In this document: piece by piece, positions 54,923 to 64,000 of the stretch
How positions within the stretch are numbered: position 1 is the stretch's first letter
How the letters are laid out: each line of letters opens with the position of its first letter
Assembly: GCA_003586115.2 (NCBI GenBank)
Contig: QVOM02000073.1
Location: 51,129,712-51,193,711, forward strand
DNA length: 64,000 bases
Origin: Salvator merianae
Lineage: Eukaryota; Chordata; Lepidosauria; Squamata; Teiidae
Reading direction: 5' to 3'
The notes under the pieces: generated by a model
Seen by the model: the letters and a program-made list of their open reading frames with translations, nothing else
Told to the model about the DNA's origin: nothing
The model's database searches: none
Translations under genes and position numbers: made by a program

Positions 54923-56119
54923 GGCCACGATCTGACATTGTAAATGTAATCCATATCAGAAGAGTACAAGGACTGAATTCGTCTTCTGATCATTTCCACA
55001 GTCACAGTTTAACATGGACTCAATTCATACCTGCTCATTCCCACACTGATATTTCCTGTGCGTGGCACGGAGAAACAGTACTTTTTCTGCCTCCACCCCT
55101 TGCCAAATTCCCCTCCCCGTGCAGTCAGTGATTGGCTGCAGTCCCAACGTTCAAATCTTGACGTCACAGGGGCGGGAAAGTCAAGCTCCGCTCTCCGTAT
55201 GTCCCCGCTGCTGCCTCAGAACATGGATTCACTTGGCAGCATTACGAGTCAATCGCCATTTGCTCCTTCTCCTCATTACAGCCTCTGTCTACACAAGCAG
55301 AACTTTAAAACTATGTGTACCACACAATTAAGCTTTTTAAAGGGCTGATGGCAATTTCTGCTCCCTTGCAAGTGCACTTTTGAGCAATTGCACAATTTAA
55401 AAGTAGCACAAAAGCAGGGAGAGGTCCGTGATGAAGGGGAAACGTGGGGAGGGAACGTGGGGGGGCTCTATTATTTTTGATAGTGCAGTTCATCACCAGC
55501 AAATGGACTCTGCCTCATCTCCCCCCGAGACATCCACAGCAGCATGTGTCCCCGCTGTATAGCTCTGTGCTGCTGACGGCAAAACTCATCTTGAGTGGGT
55601 TCTTTCATGGGGCAAGAGGACTGCAACCCTAAACAGGCACAGTTTATTTTTTGGTTTAAAGAGCAGATAGAAGTGGAGGAAGCCTTTAATTTCTTCCTAG
55701 CAGTGTTGAATGGGGGATAAAGAAAGAGAAAGGACTACAGCTTAGCGAAATAAAAAGAAGGATGGTTTCTTTTTCCTTGGCAGTGACGGAAGGAGGGATA
55801 ATGGAGGCAGAGGAAATTACTGCACTTCCTGCCCACCCACAAAGTCTGTCATTGGACAGCACAAAATGGGGATCCCTCCCTTTGCACCCCCCCCAAAAAG
55901 TACGGTCCCTCCCAAATAGCCTCCTTCCCCATTCCCACATCGCAAAGTAAAGCGCGCTAGCGATCTGGAACGGCTTGAGAACTCATTAAATCCGAATACA
56001 AAGTAGTTCGAATTTCGCCAATTTAGTCCAGAAAAACTACGGAACGGCAAGGTCATGTCGGGCCAGCGGGAACTGAAGACGGCCTGTAAACTGATTAAAA
56101 GTCGTGTCGGAATGCGGCT
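54923..56119 (-). mobile_element. Harbinger-like DNA transposon, copy 2 (inverted relative to copy 1)
   Basis: 1197 bp flanked by CTA at 54920-54922 and 56120-56122. The ends on plus are GGCCACGATCTGACATTG and, inverted, AGCCGCATTCCGACACGAC. It matches copy 1 in inverse over both ends and parts of the interior, but is shorter in the middle. It lacks the L1, so its 54950-54985 stretch is the empty site for that L1. No transposase frame. Confidence 0.85.
55131..55177. promoter_or_regulatory. promoter-like cluster in transposon copy 2 (CCAAT, CRE, GC box)
   Basis: Within 47 bases: ATTGG (55131-55135, an inverted CCAAT box), the palindrome TGACGTCA (55159-55166) and GGGGCGGG (about 55169-55176). 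In copy 1 the CCAAT survives near 22148 and the CRE has decayed to TGAAGTCA (about 22117). Activity is inferred only. Confidence 0.45.
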
Positions 56120-56344
56120 CTAGAGACTCCAAGGCTAGGGCCTTTTGTTCCTAACCCTCAGAATGCTTAGAGTCCAGCCTCAGGGCACAGGTGCTTTGAG
56201 GCTGGGAAGGAGCTGGTCTGGACCAACATCATCATGTAGACAGTGCTGTTCCAGACCATGCCTTTCCATGACCAGATTCAGCGGGCCATCTGTTTCAGAC
56301 CCACTGATTTTGACCATGGGCAGGTAAGTATGAAAAGGGCCTAA

Positions 56345-59300
56345 GTTTAACCTCTACTTCAAGCAGTCATTCTAAAATGAGGGATTCTTTTCTTGAATAT
56401 GGCCAAATATATTGGCCTTTGTGAATTGGTTTCTCAAAACGTAATGAGAAAGTTGCCTCAAAATTTAGTTTAAAAGTTAAAAATCATCATCACCGTCACC
56501 ATCATTGTCATCATTTGATTTTTGGAGGTTTGTCCAAGTATGCAAAGAAACTACTTTCAAACTTGATTAACTGTCATGGCTACCAACCACAACTTGAATT
56601 ATTTAGCTACAGTGATATGAAAATGCTATTGATTGTCAAGAAATAGTTTATGGCTGTAATGAAAAAACTATAAAACCCATTGTTCTTTATAAGAACTCAT
56701 GACAACTGCACTGATTTCAGACAGCTTTAAAAATGTGCTATTAAGTTGTGCCCTAAAATTTCTGGTTCAAGTGCCAGAGCCTATATAATTGGTACATTAT
56801 CCAATTTCTTGTAAAACCTTGCTCTTTGCCAAATCTAAGAAAGCCATGGTAATAGTATTTTTTCCTACAAATAGTTTGTTTCAAATAGATGCCATAGGGC
56901 AAACAATCCAGTTGCAACTAGCATACAAAACATATGTAGGAGCCAATGTTAACGAAATTTCATGGGCTCATTTATTGGCAGCAGAAAAGGTGAAAAATGT
57001 TTATAACACCTGATCCAGAGAATCTAAATAGTATCCCCATGTATGAAAGATGTAATAATAAATTGCCAGACTGATTGACTTTCTTGCTTTTTTAGATCTG
57101 TGTCTGAAGATGGCTGGAGTATCTACCTGAGGACTAGGAGTGAGAAGGTGAAGACCAATTTAATTTGCTACAGCTGGGCTTTCCCACATGTCTATCTACC
57201 ACCAAGAATAGGATACTAATGGCTTTTAGTATGTTCATATGACTTTCTGTGTCATCTTGAAAAGTAGCTGAGTGATTCTTATGAGTAACCTTAGAACAAT
57301 AGGTAAGTATTTCACAAATAATGAGAGGACTGTCTTCGTAGATATTCTTGGGACAGTGATGAATTCCATGGTTTTGCTGTTTCATCTCTATGTATCTATA
57401 GGATAAAATTGTTCCTCCTTCTGCCATTCTTTTATATAATTGAAAACTGTCAATGTGCCACCAGCTAATCTTTTAAGTTTAAAAAATATCTTCCCATTTT
57501 GGTTTCAAAATGATTCTTTTGGAAAGGGCATTTTGAGCCAATGTTTGTGGGATCTGCCAAAGGTACATTCATCCATCACCCCTCTCTTTTTGAAAACCAA
57601 GCTAAGAAGAGAAAAGTTGAGGGAGAAAGCTCTCATGATATTGCCACAGTTCTAGATGAGTGTTTGAAATCAGAGGGTAGTAATGATGGCTGATCTTGTT
57701 AAAGGTCGAGCTCTGGGAAGATATTTTGGGGAAATTAGCTTCTGCCCAGATATTAGACCTTTTTAGGGATCGATATCTTGGTTATGGTTTTAACAACGCT
57801 AAATTGACATAGAAAATGCAAATAAAGGGGAGGTAGTTCTTGAAAAGAATGGTGCATCTTTATTATGACCCAGCAAAAAGATTGAAATCCAAAGAAAGAG
57901 CAATAAACAATGTACTTTGTTAGAATCAGCCAGTTTCATAGATAGGATAGGTAGTTTGGCATTTGGAAAGAAAAAGAAAAAGGCTTGGCTCCAAATTAAG
58001 TAAGGAAACCTAGTTAGTGAGTTTACAAGTGGGGTGGGGAGAAAGAGAGAGAGAGGGAGTCTGGAAGAAGCTAGCAATGGAAACTAGAGAGATTCCTAGA
58101 TAAATCTCACCCATCTGTAGTCTTCTCCAGAGAAAACTTCATTACGGCAAAAAGGAAAATAAAGGAAACTGCAAGCAGTGAATCAGGCAGCTCCTTGGAA
58201 AAATCTGTTCTCTCCCATTTCAGGAGGGAAGTAAAAATCAGCTCTTAGCGAAGGTAAAAATGGCGCTGAGATGCTTTCTTCTTCCTCTGCTCCATAATGT
58301 CTCTTGTTCTCCTTCTAGCTCCTGCTCCTGCTAATTTAACTTAACTTCCTAATAGTAAAAACCTGAACTTTGTATATTCTTTTTCCCAAGTAGAAAAAGA
58401 AGGGAACTTCCTTGAGCTGAGCAAAGATGTGTGCCTTGTCACGTAGACAGATAAACAGACAACTACACTGGTTGATGAACTTAAATGTTGCTATTTGCAT
58501 TCTTAAAGAGAAGTTCTCAAGGTGTAAGTTTGAACAATGGACTAGTTTTGATGGCCAAATAGTTGCTTAATCTTCTGTTAACCATTAATGCATAATTTCC
58601 TGAGCTGACTTCTCAGCAGCCAGCTTATTCAAGAAATAAGCAGAGGAAAACAGGGTCCAAGATTTTGGTCAGATTCCCTGTATTTGAATCCTTATAGTTA
58701 TATTTCATAGGATCCATGCCAATCTGTACATAGTTATGCGCTCCAGTTTCTGTATGGCATGGCTACAAGTATCTGCATTACAATCTCAGTTTTCTCCACT
58801 GTAGAATCATTACAGAAACAGGCTGCTTAGTGGAGCTTCAGCGGGTACAGCAGACAGGAAAGAGTGGAAGTAGAGTCACAGATCTCCCCATGGGTGTTCC
58901 AGTACTGCTGGTTACTGCCTGAGGCATCACCGTGGCCTGAACTCCAGGTATACCATGGGTGTGAAATATGATGATGAAAGTGAGGCTTCATCCATACTGC
59001 CCCCAATTCAGTTTTATTCACAGCAACAAAAATCTCAGCTGGAATCATATGCAGGGAACAGAGGTGTTCTGCACTTCCAGGTCCTTAGCAGTGATTTTGG
59101 CTGAGATTTCAGCCTTGGAGTCACCTCCTCACCCTTTCACACATTAATACAGAGATGAAGAAGTGACTCCATCAATGAGAGCAACCTTGAAGTAGTTTCT
59201 ATCAATTTACCAGTAAGCAGCTCTCACTGTGGGGCTGGCAGCTTAATGTAACTGAAATAATTTGGATGCTTCACCCTTAGTCACTCAGAAAATGGTCTAA

Positions 59301-59685
59301 AGTGGCTATGTGTATGTAGCCTGAAGCTTTGAAAAATTGGGGCAAACAAAAGACATATTTTTCACTCTTTCTCCATGGGGGAGCTTTTTCAGCAGCACTC
59401 CAGGAAGCACTGTTGGAAGTGGGTATACTCCAAAACAGCCCAGCTGAAATCTCCCAAGGACAGGAATGAACGTTCCTGACCTTTGGAGCTTTCATGACAC
59501 CTCTGAGGGATCTTTGGAGGAAGCAGCCAGGCATGGAGTGGGATGGACCATGCAAATGTGGACAACCCTTCAGCAGCAACCCATCCCAGCATGGGATGGG
59601 TTGTGTATTACTTGACAGGGCATTCCTCCCCATCACAAAATGGTTAGAGTGCTGAAAGGGCCTATGACTTGGTACAGTCACCCTG
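56345..59685. other. no gene recognised
   Basis: The longest stretch without an identified feature. The 56789-57013 plus-strand frame and the 58827-59048 minus-strand frame were inspected and not assigned. A purine-rich run lies at about 58040-58060. Sequence at 59640-59665 resembles a family D end (GAAAGGGCC) but lacks a partner. Confidence 0.4.
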
Positions 59686-59689
59686 CTTC

Positions 59690-60125
59690 ATTTCGGGGGC
59701 ATAGTTGATGATTGTGTGAGGAGCAGCAAGGAATCACAGGGGAAGAGTTCATTTCATTGAGGGGCTCTGATCCATGGTGTCATCTTGCCTGAGCTACAAA
59801 AGCTTTTGGAACTAATCCTTATCTTAATTCTGCTGGCCCTCACCTAGTAACAAGTTTTTGATTGGCCAAGAAATTCCCACACTGATGTGCTTTGGCTTCA
59901 GACTTAGGAAGCAGCAAAGAAACCTTTTTCTAGATTTGTGTCCGCTTACTATAGTTATAGTGAAACTGTGCCTCTTTTGCAATAAGTTACAAGTTGCCAT
60001 TTGACTAATTTGCTGACTTTTTAAAGTGTTTTATTGTTGCTGCTTGCTTTTATTATTGCCATGTGCCATGTAATAAAGTTATTTCCTGTCTGCCTTTTAA
60101 ACTTTAATAAAGAATTTTTGTATTG
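59690..60125 (+). repeat. family K repeat with two poly(A) signals, copy 2
   Basis: Same block order as 36330-36825, ending 'TAATAAAGTTATTTCCTGTC' and 'TTTAATAAAGAATTTTTG'. The two copies are well diverged. Class (solo LTR, LINE end or other) is undecided. Confidence 0.45.
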
Positions 60126-60509
60126 AGATCACTGGGATTGGCTTCAATCCATTATCAGTTATCAGTTGAACTGAACTAGTAGTTCTCAAAATCCTGTGTA
60201 TGAGAACACTATTAAAATATGAGTCTAGAACAGTTCCTATAATATTGCAGAAAGTAATTGGCTGGATGTGGACCAATAAAATGAAGCTGAATCCAGACAC
60301 GATGGAGGTGCTGTATGTCAGGAGTTCTTGAGTCCATGAAATGGGTAGACATCCTGTTTTTTTAGTCTGGAAAGCAGCATAGTTTGTGGATATTCTTGTA
60401 CTCATTACTGTCACTGGATGCTAAAGTGGCAGTTGTGGTCAAGAGTGTCTACTTCCAATTCAGGCTTATTTGTCAACTATAGTCTTTCGTTGCCAGAGAT
60501 ACTTTGGCA

Positions 60510-60885
60510 ACAGTGGTGGCTTTCACACCTCTTTTCATGGTGCATGATGTGGGGACATATTCTGGCCTGAAATACATGATTTGGGCCAGGAATGGAATGA
60601 TGCAAAGTGGAGTCTGCCAGTGGCCATGTGCATTATGGTGGCTCTATCCTAGCCTAACTTTGAAGCTGCAGGCCAGAGGGTGTTTTGAAATGCACTTTGC
60701 AATGACTCTGGAAGTGATCTGTTTTTGAAGCCTGGGAAACATTACCAGACTCCAGAACACCAAGTAGCCTGCTATAGCCACCAATGCCTGTGTGCATTGT
60801 GACAACTGGAATGGAACCCAGCCTGGGAATGCTTGGCAGAGCACTTTAAAGTGGTTTCCCCTTGAACCATTAGCATGGTTTTGCA
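60510..60885 (-). repeat. family H interspersed repeat, copy 2
   Basis: Reverse complement of the family H blocks at 19885-20225, including 'CCACTTTAAAGTG', 'AAGCATTCCCAGG', 'CAGTTGTCACAATGCA' and 'CTGGCCTGCAGCTTCAAA'. Confidence 0.45.
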
Positions 60886-61082
60886 TGTATGGTTCAAGTA
60901 GGAGGCTTGTGTGGCCAGCATCATCCCCAAAAGTCCATTCTTGACAGGGAATATGTTGGTGTGAGGATTCTGCAGTCTGGAAAACATATTTGGCACTGAC
61001 TGAAATGACCTGTGAATTTTACCAGTGATCCATGCTCTGGCAAAGCACTTTATGTGGGGCTGACAGTTCAGAAGCCACAACT

Positions 61083-61440
61083 AGTGCAGCATGCAGCAGT
61101 AAGATTGCTGATGGATACTCCTGGCTGGACACTGGTCTTAAAAAAAACTGCACTGGTTGCTGATCTGCTACAGTGATCTGCTATAAAGACCAGTTCAAGG
61201 TTCTAACAGAGGTTTATAAAACTCTGAACAACTTCAGCCCCAAATATCTAAAGAAACCTCCTACCATACTGACCTGCTATCAGTTTAAAATTGGCAGTGC
61301 TGCCACCACTATCCACATCTGGTGTAGGGGCCTTGTAAATTAGCTGCCCCCTGGTTGAAACTGCAGATGTGGATCAAGTCTGTAACATATCCTATGAGCT
61401 CAAGGCAAAGCGGTATTCTTTTTGCATTCTGTATTCCTTT
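61083..61440 (+). pseudogene. L2-clade LINE fragment, heavily mutated
   Basis: Plus-strand sequence reads, across frameshifts, like the end of an L2 reverse-transcriptase ORF: an initial V-Q-H-A-A-V-R-L-L-type block (61083-61115), then a block in the position of the L-x-W-L-P region, then a K-V-L-T-E-V-Y-K-type block and an A-P-K-Y-L-K-type block. Several stops interrupt it. Confidence 0.6.
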
Positions 61441-61764
61441 TGGTTGCTGCTGCTGTTGCTGAATTTCTACAACAAGGCTTATAGATACATTACCTGCTTG
61501 GATCTAGATTGTTGATTCATGAGCACAGCCTGCAGGCTGTGAGATAGAATAGAATTTATATGAAATTCTACATTGATAGCTTTGTGATTTCTGACAGTCT
61601 GTAGGTGTTTTCCTTTTGAGATATCAAGAAAGGCAACAATATTTCTGTTTTCTCCAAACTGCTCCATGAAGCATTTTTAACAATATTTTGTATCAAGACC
61701 TCCTTAATAATGGTAGTACAATATATAATAGCAGGAACCCATCCTTCTGCTTAGAATATAAAAG

Positions 61765-61905
61765 AGGAGTCATTCTGGACTGGATCACAACCTATTTTGT
61801 CCAGCATCCTGTTTCACACAGTGGCCTATCAATTGCTTCTGGGCATTCTCAAGCAGAAGACAAATGAAAAACCCTCACCTGCTCTCAATTTGAACTGAGT
61901 TCAAA
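61765..61905 (-). repeat. CR1/L3-type LINE 3' end fragment
   Basis: The reverse complement has 'GGCCACTGTGTGAAACAGGA' and 'GGATGCTGGACAAAAT', matching the 3' untranslated part of the copy at 63250-63850. The coding part is absent. Confidence 0.7.
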
Positions 61906-61907
61906 GC

Positions 61908-62426
61908 CTGATTTTCTGAGTGTGAAAGGCAGCTTCCACCATGGTACAGACGAGATCTGCTTCTGGACTGGGATGTTGGTCTGTACAGCCCTATTTCAGG
62001 AGATGCAGGAAATGACCCCAGAAGTGAGCCATTTTCTGTGCATCCTTATGAAGGACTGGGAAAGTGTATGGCAGGTAAGTTGTTCCTGCAACTACTTTCT
62101 CTCCACATGGTGGCAGCAGAACAAATCAAGGCCATGTGTGAAATATCCACTTCTGAAAGCAGTTGCTACTCTTTGGAGAGAGCTAAACACTCGCTGGGTG
62201 AAGTGATGTGTGGTCACCACATCCTTGCAGCCCTTTCCATATTGTCATTTTTGGGTTTGTGAGGGCACAGTCTAAGAGGAAACTGGCAAATTGTGACTTG
62301 CCTCCACTGGTGCTGAGGGAGTCTATTTTGTATGGAACCTGAAAAACAAACAGAAGAACAAACAGATCCAAATTTAGATAAGAAACTTTAGAAATCAGCA
62401 AGTACAACAATCTTGAATACATATTT
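61908..62426. other. no gene recognised
   Basis: Non-coding. The 130-codon minus-strand frame over 62183-62575 runs through the following microsatellite and is not a gene. Confidence 0.4.
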
Positions 62427-62428
62427 AT

Positions 62429-62505
62429 AAAGATATACATACATACATATATACACATACACATACATATACATATACATATAAATATACATATACATAT
62501 ATGCT
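62429..62505. repeat. (CATATA)n / (ACAT)n microsatellite
   Basis: Irregular repeats of CATA and TACATA units over about 75 bases. Confidence 0.9.
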
Positions 62506-62794
62506 TTATAAATGTCCAAATATGCAACACATGCAGATATGGTAAGGGCAGTATAGAAAAATGTCTATATAACAATCATATCAATAATTCAAAATGTGAA
62601 ATCCAAGCAAATATAAATTTATCTCTAGGCTTAGAGATGCATCTACAGAGTTTAAACAAAAACAGATCAGAGATTTCAGCTAGGAAGTGATAGGGAAATT
62701 AATAAAACCAAATAATAAAATGCTGAGTAGACAGATATATCTTTATAGATTACATGTTCTTTCCAAGAGCCACTCCTACTGTGGTAGATGTATT

Positions 62795-63205
62795 TGTTGC
62801 TTTGTCATTTAGTTGTGTCCAACTCTTTGTGACCTCATGGACCACAGCAGGTCTGTCTGTCCACCACTGTCTCCCGGAGTCTGCCCAAGCTCCTGTCCAT
62901 TGCCTCTAGAACACTAACCATCTCATCCTCTGCCATTCCATTCTCCTTTTGTCATCAGTCTTTCCCAGCATCAGGGTCTTTTCCAGTAAGTTCTATTTTC
63001 TCATTATGTGGCCAAAATATTTGAGTTTCTGCTTCAGTATTAGTCCCTCCAGTGAACAGTCAAAGTTGATTTCTTTAGTATTGGCTGATTTGATCTTCTT
63101 ACAGCCCAAGGGATTTTTAAAAGTCTTCTTTAGCACCACAATTCAAAAGCATCAATTCTTTGGCAGTCAGCCTTCCTTAGGGTCCAAATCTCATAGCCAT
63201 ATTTT
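62795..63205 (-). pseudogene. BovB/RTE LINE fragment, 3' region
   Basis: The plus strand shows the antisense of the BovB/RTE 3' region. Features include 'GGCCAAAATATTTGAGTTTC', 'TTCAGTATTAGTCCCTCCAG', 'CAGCCCAAGGGATTTTTAAA', 'CACCACAATTCAAAAGCATC', and the outer 'GTCCAACTCTTTGTGACC'. The family is abundant in squamates and ruminants, which with the other repeats supports a squamate source. It is truncated and mutated. Confidence 0.85.
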
Positions 63206-63249
63206 TATTTATTATTTTTATTTATTTGTATTTCTATCCTACACTATTC

Positions 63250-63850
63250 CAGAAAAGGGCACAAAAGGGCAACCAGAATGATCAAAGGGCTGGAACACTT
63301 CCTTAATGAAATCAGGTTGCAACGTCTTGGCCACTTCAGCCTTGAAAAACAGTGTTTAAGAGTAGACCTGATTGAAGTATATAAAATCATGCATGGTATG
63401 GGTAAGGTGGATAGAGAGAAATTCTTTTCTCTATCACAAAACACTAGGACCAGGGGGCACTATATGAAGCTGATCGGTAGGAGAGTTAGGACTGACAATG
63501 CAAAGTATTTTTTTCACCCAGAGGGTCATCAGTCTATGGAATTTATTACCGGATGAAGTGGTGATAGCCATCAGCCTAGATAGCTTTAAGAAAGGACTGG
63601 ACAGATTCATGGAGGTCAGGTGTATCAATGGCTACTAGAATGGATGCCTAGGTACTGCCTCCAGGTTGGAAAGACAGGCAGGATGTCTGTAAAACCATTT
63701 GCAGGGAGCCAAGAGTAGGTAAAGGTTTTGCCTTTCATTCTGTTTGAGAATGCCCAGAAGCAATCGGTGGGCCACTGTGTGAAACAGAATGCTGGACTAG
63801 AGGGGCCATGGCCTGATCCAGTCAGGCTCCTCTTATGTTCTTATTCCCAA
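63250..63850 (+). pseudogene. CR1/L3-type LINE, 3' end with ORF2 C-terminus
   Basis: ORF2 C-terminal coding starts at about 63278: L-x-R-L-G-H-F-S-L-E-K, D-L-I-E-V-Y-K-I-M-H-G, V-D-R-E-K-F-F, then S-Q-N-T-R-T-R-G-H. A frameshift at the T7 run (about 63507-63513) moves the last part to another frame, with I-S-L-W-N-L-L-P-D-E-V-V and S-F-K-K-G-L-D-R-F-M-E, ending near 63638. The 3' untranslated part ends CTCCTCTTATGTTCTTAT. It is 5'-truncated. By eye it is the least damaged CR1 copy here. Confidence 0.88.
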
Positions 63851-63851
63851 A

Positions 63852-64000
63852 GATCTCAATAAAATCAATATAAAAACAGATAAAATAAGTTAGCTAAAAC
63901 TAACTTGTATGAGATTGTATGAGGATAGAAAAAGAATTATATTATACTAATTATATTATATTAATGTGCCAGTATCAATAATAATCCATGCCATTACTGA
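63852..64000. other. no gene recognised
   Basis: AT-rich sequence at the window's end. Confidence 0.5.

Larger units (their letters stand above)
54600..56342. mobile_element. family E transposon split by Harbinger-like copy 2
   Basis: The left part, 54600-54922, and the right part, 56120-56342, together correspond to the uninterrupted copy at 39776-40320. The right part ends TAAGTATGAAAAGGGCC, the inverse of the family start. Confidence 0.7.

Noticed and set aside
58827..59048. Minus-strand frame of 73 codons that looked like a possible processed pseudogene
   Set aside because: No family motif could be matched in any frame and no poly(A) or flanking duplication was seen.

Overview
This window is vertebrate intergenic or intronic DNA, most likely from a squamate reptile (lizard or snake). 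No host gene is recognisable and nothing prokaryotic is seen. The squamate call rests on the mix of repeats: a BovB/RTE LINE fragment, CR1/L3-type LINEs ending in a TTCTTATG-like tail, several L1 and L2-like LINE pieces, many hAT- and Harbinger-like non-autonomous DNA transposons, and a Ty1/copia element. The species cannot be named from sequence alone.

Layout: 1-20860 is old intergenic sequence with scattered LINE fragments (L1 at 3270, CR1 at 9560 and 11597, L2-like at 16400 and 19020), small inverted-repeat transposons and one near-perfect 78-nt hairpin (17791-17868). 20865-23860 is a Harbinger-like transposon (3-bp target duplication AAA). An L1 with a 19-bp target duplication landed in it, and two further small CpG-bearing transposons landed in tandem inside that L1. 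A second, inverted copy of the outer transposon lies at 54923-56119 (target duplication CTA), itself inside an older transposon. Because the partner copies lie in the same window, several empty sites can be read directly.

26225-32749, on the minus strand, is the most notable locus: a three-LTR, two-body tandem of a Ty1/copia retrotransposon. Copy A keeps an open 735-codon frame for gag, zinc knuckle, protease and integrase, with the catalytic residues visible. Both copies lack essentially all of reverse transcriptase and RNase H: only the first residues of the RT region remain before the polypurine tract. Copy B is the same deletion form with two nonsense codons. This points to a non-autonomous gag-protease-integrase lineage mobilised in trans.

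32842-54600 holds many hAT- and Harbinger-like MITEs, some with clear 8-bp duplications (49292-49678, 50019-50346), a decayed hAT transposase (47640-48570, minus) carrying a nested MITE, an L1 fragment (42150-42860) and microsatellites. 56345-64000 is mostly unannotatable, with L2, CR1 and BovB LINE pieces towards the end. Divergence values, consensus alignments and family names need database searches that could not be run here; boundaries not supported by target duplications are approximate.
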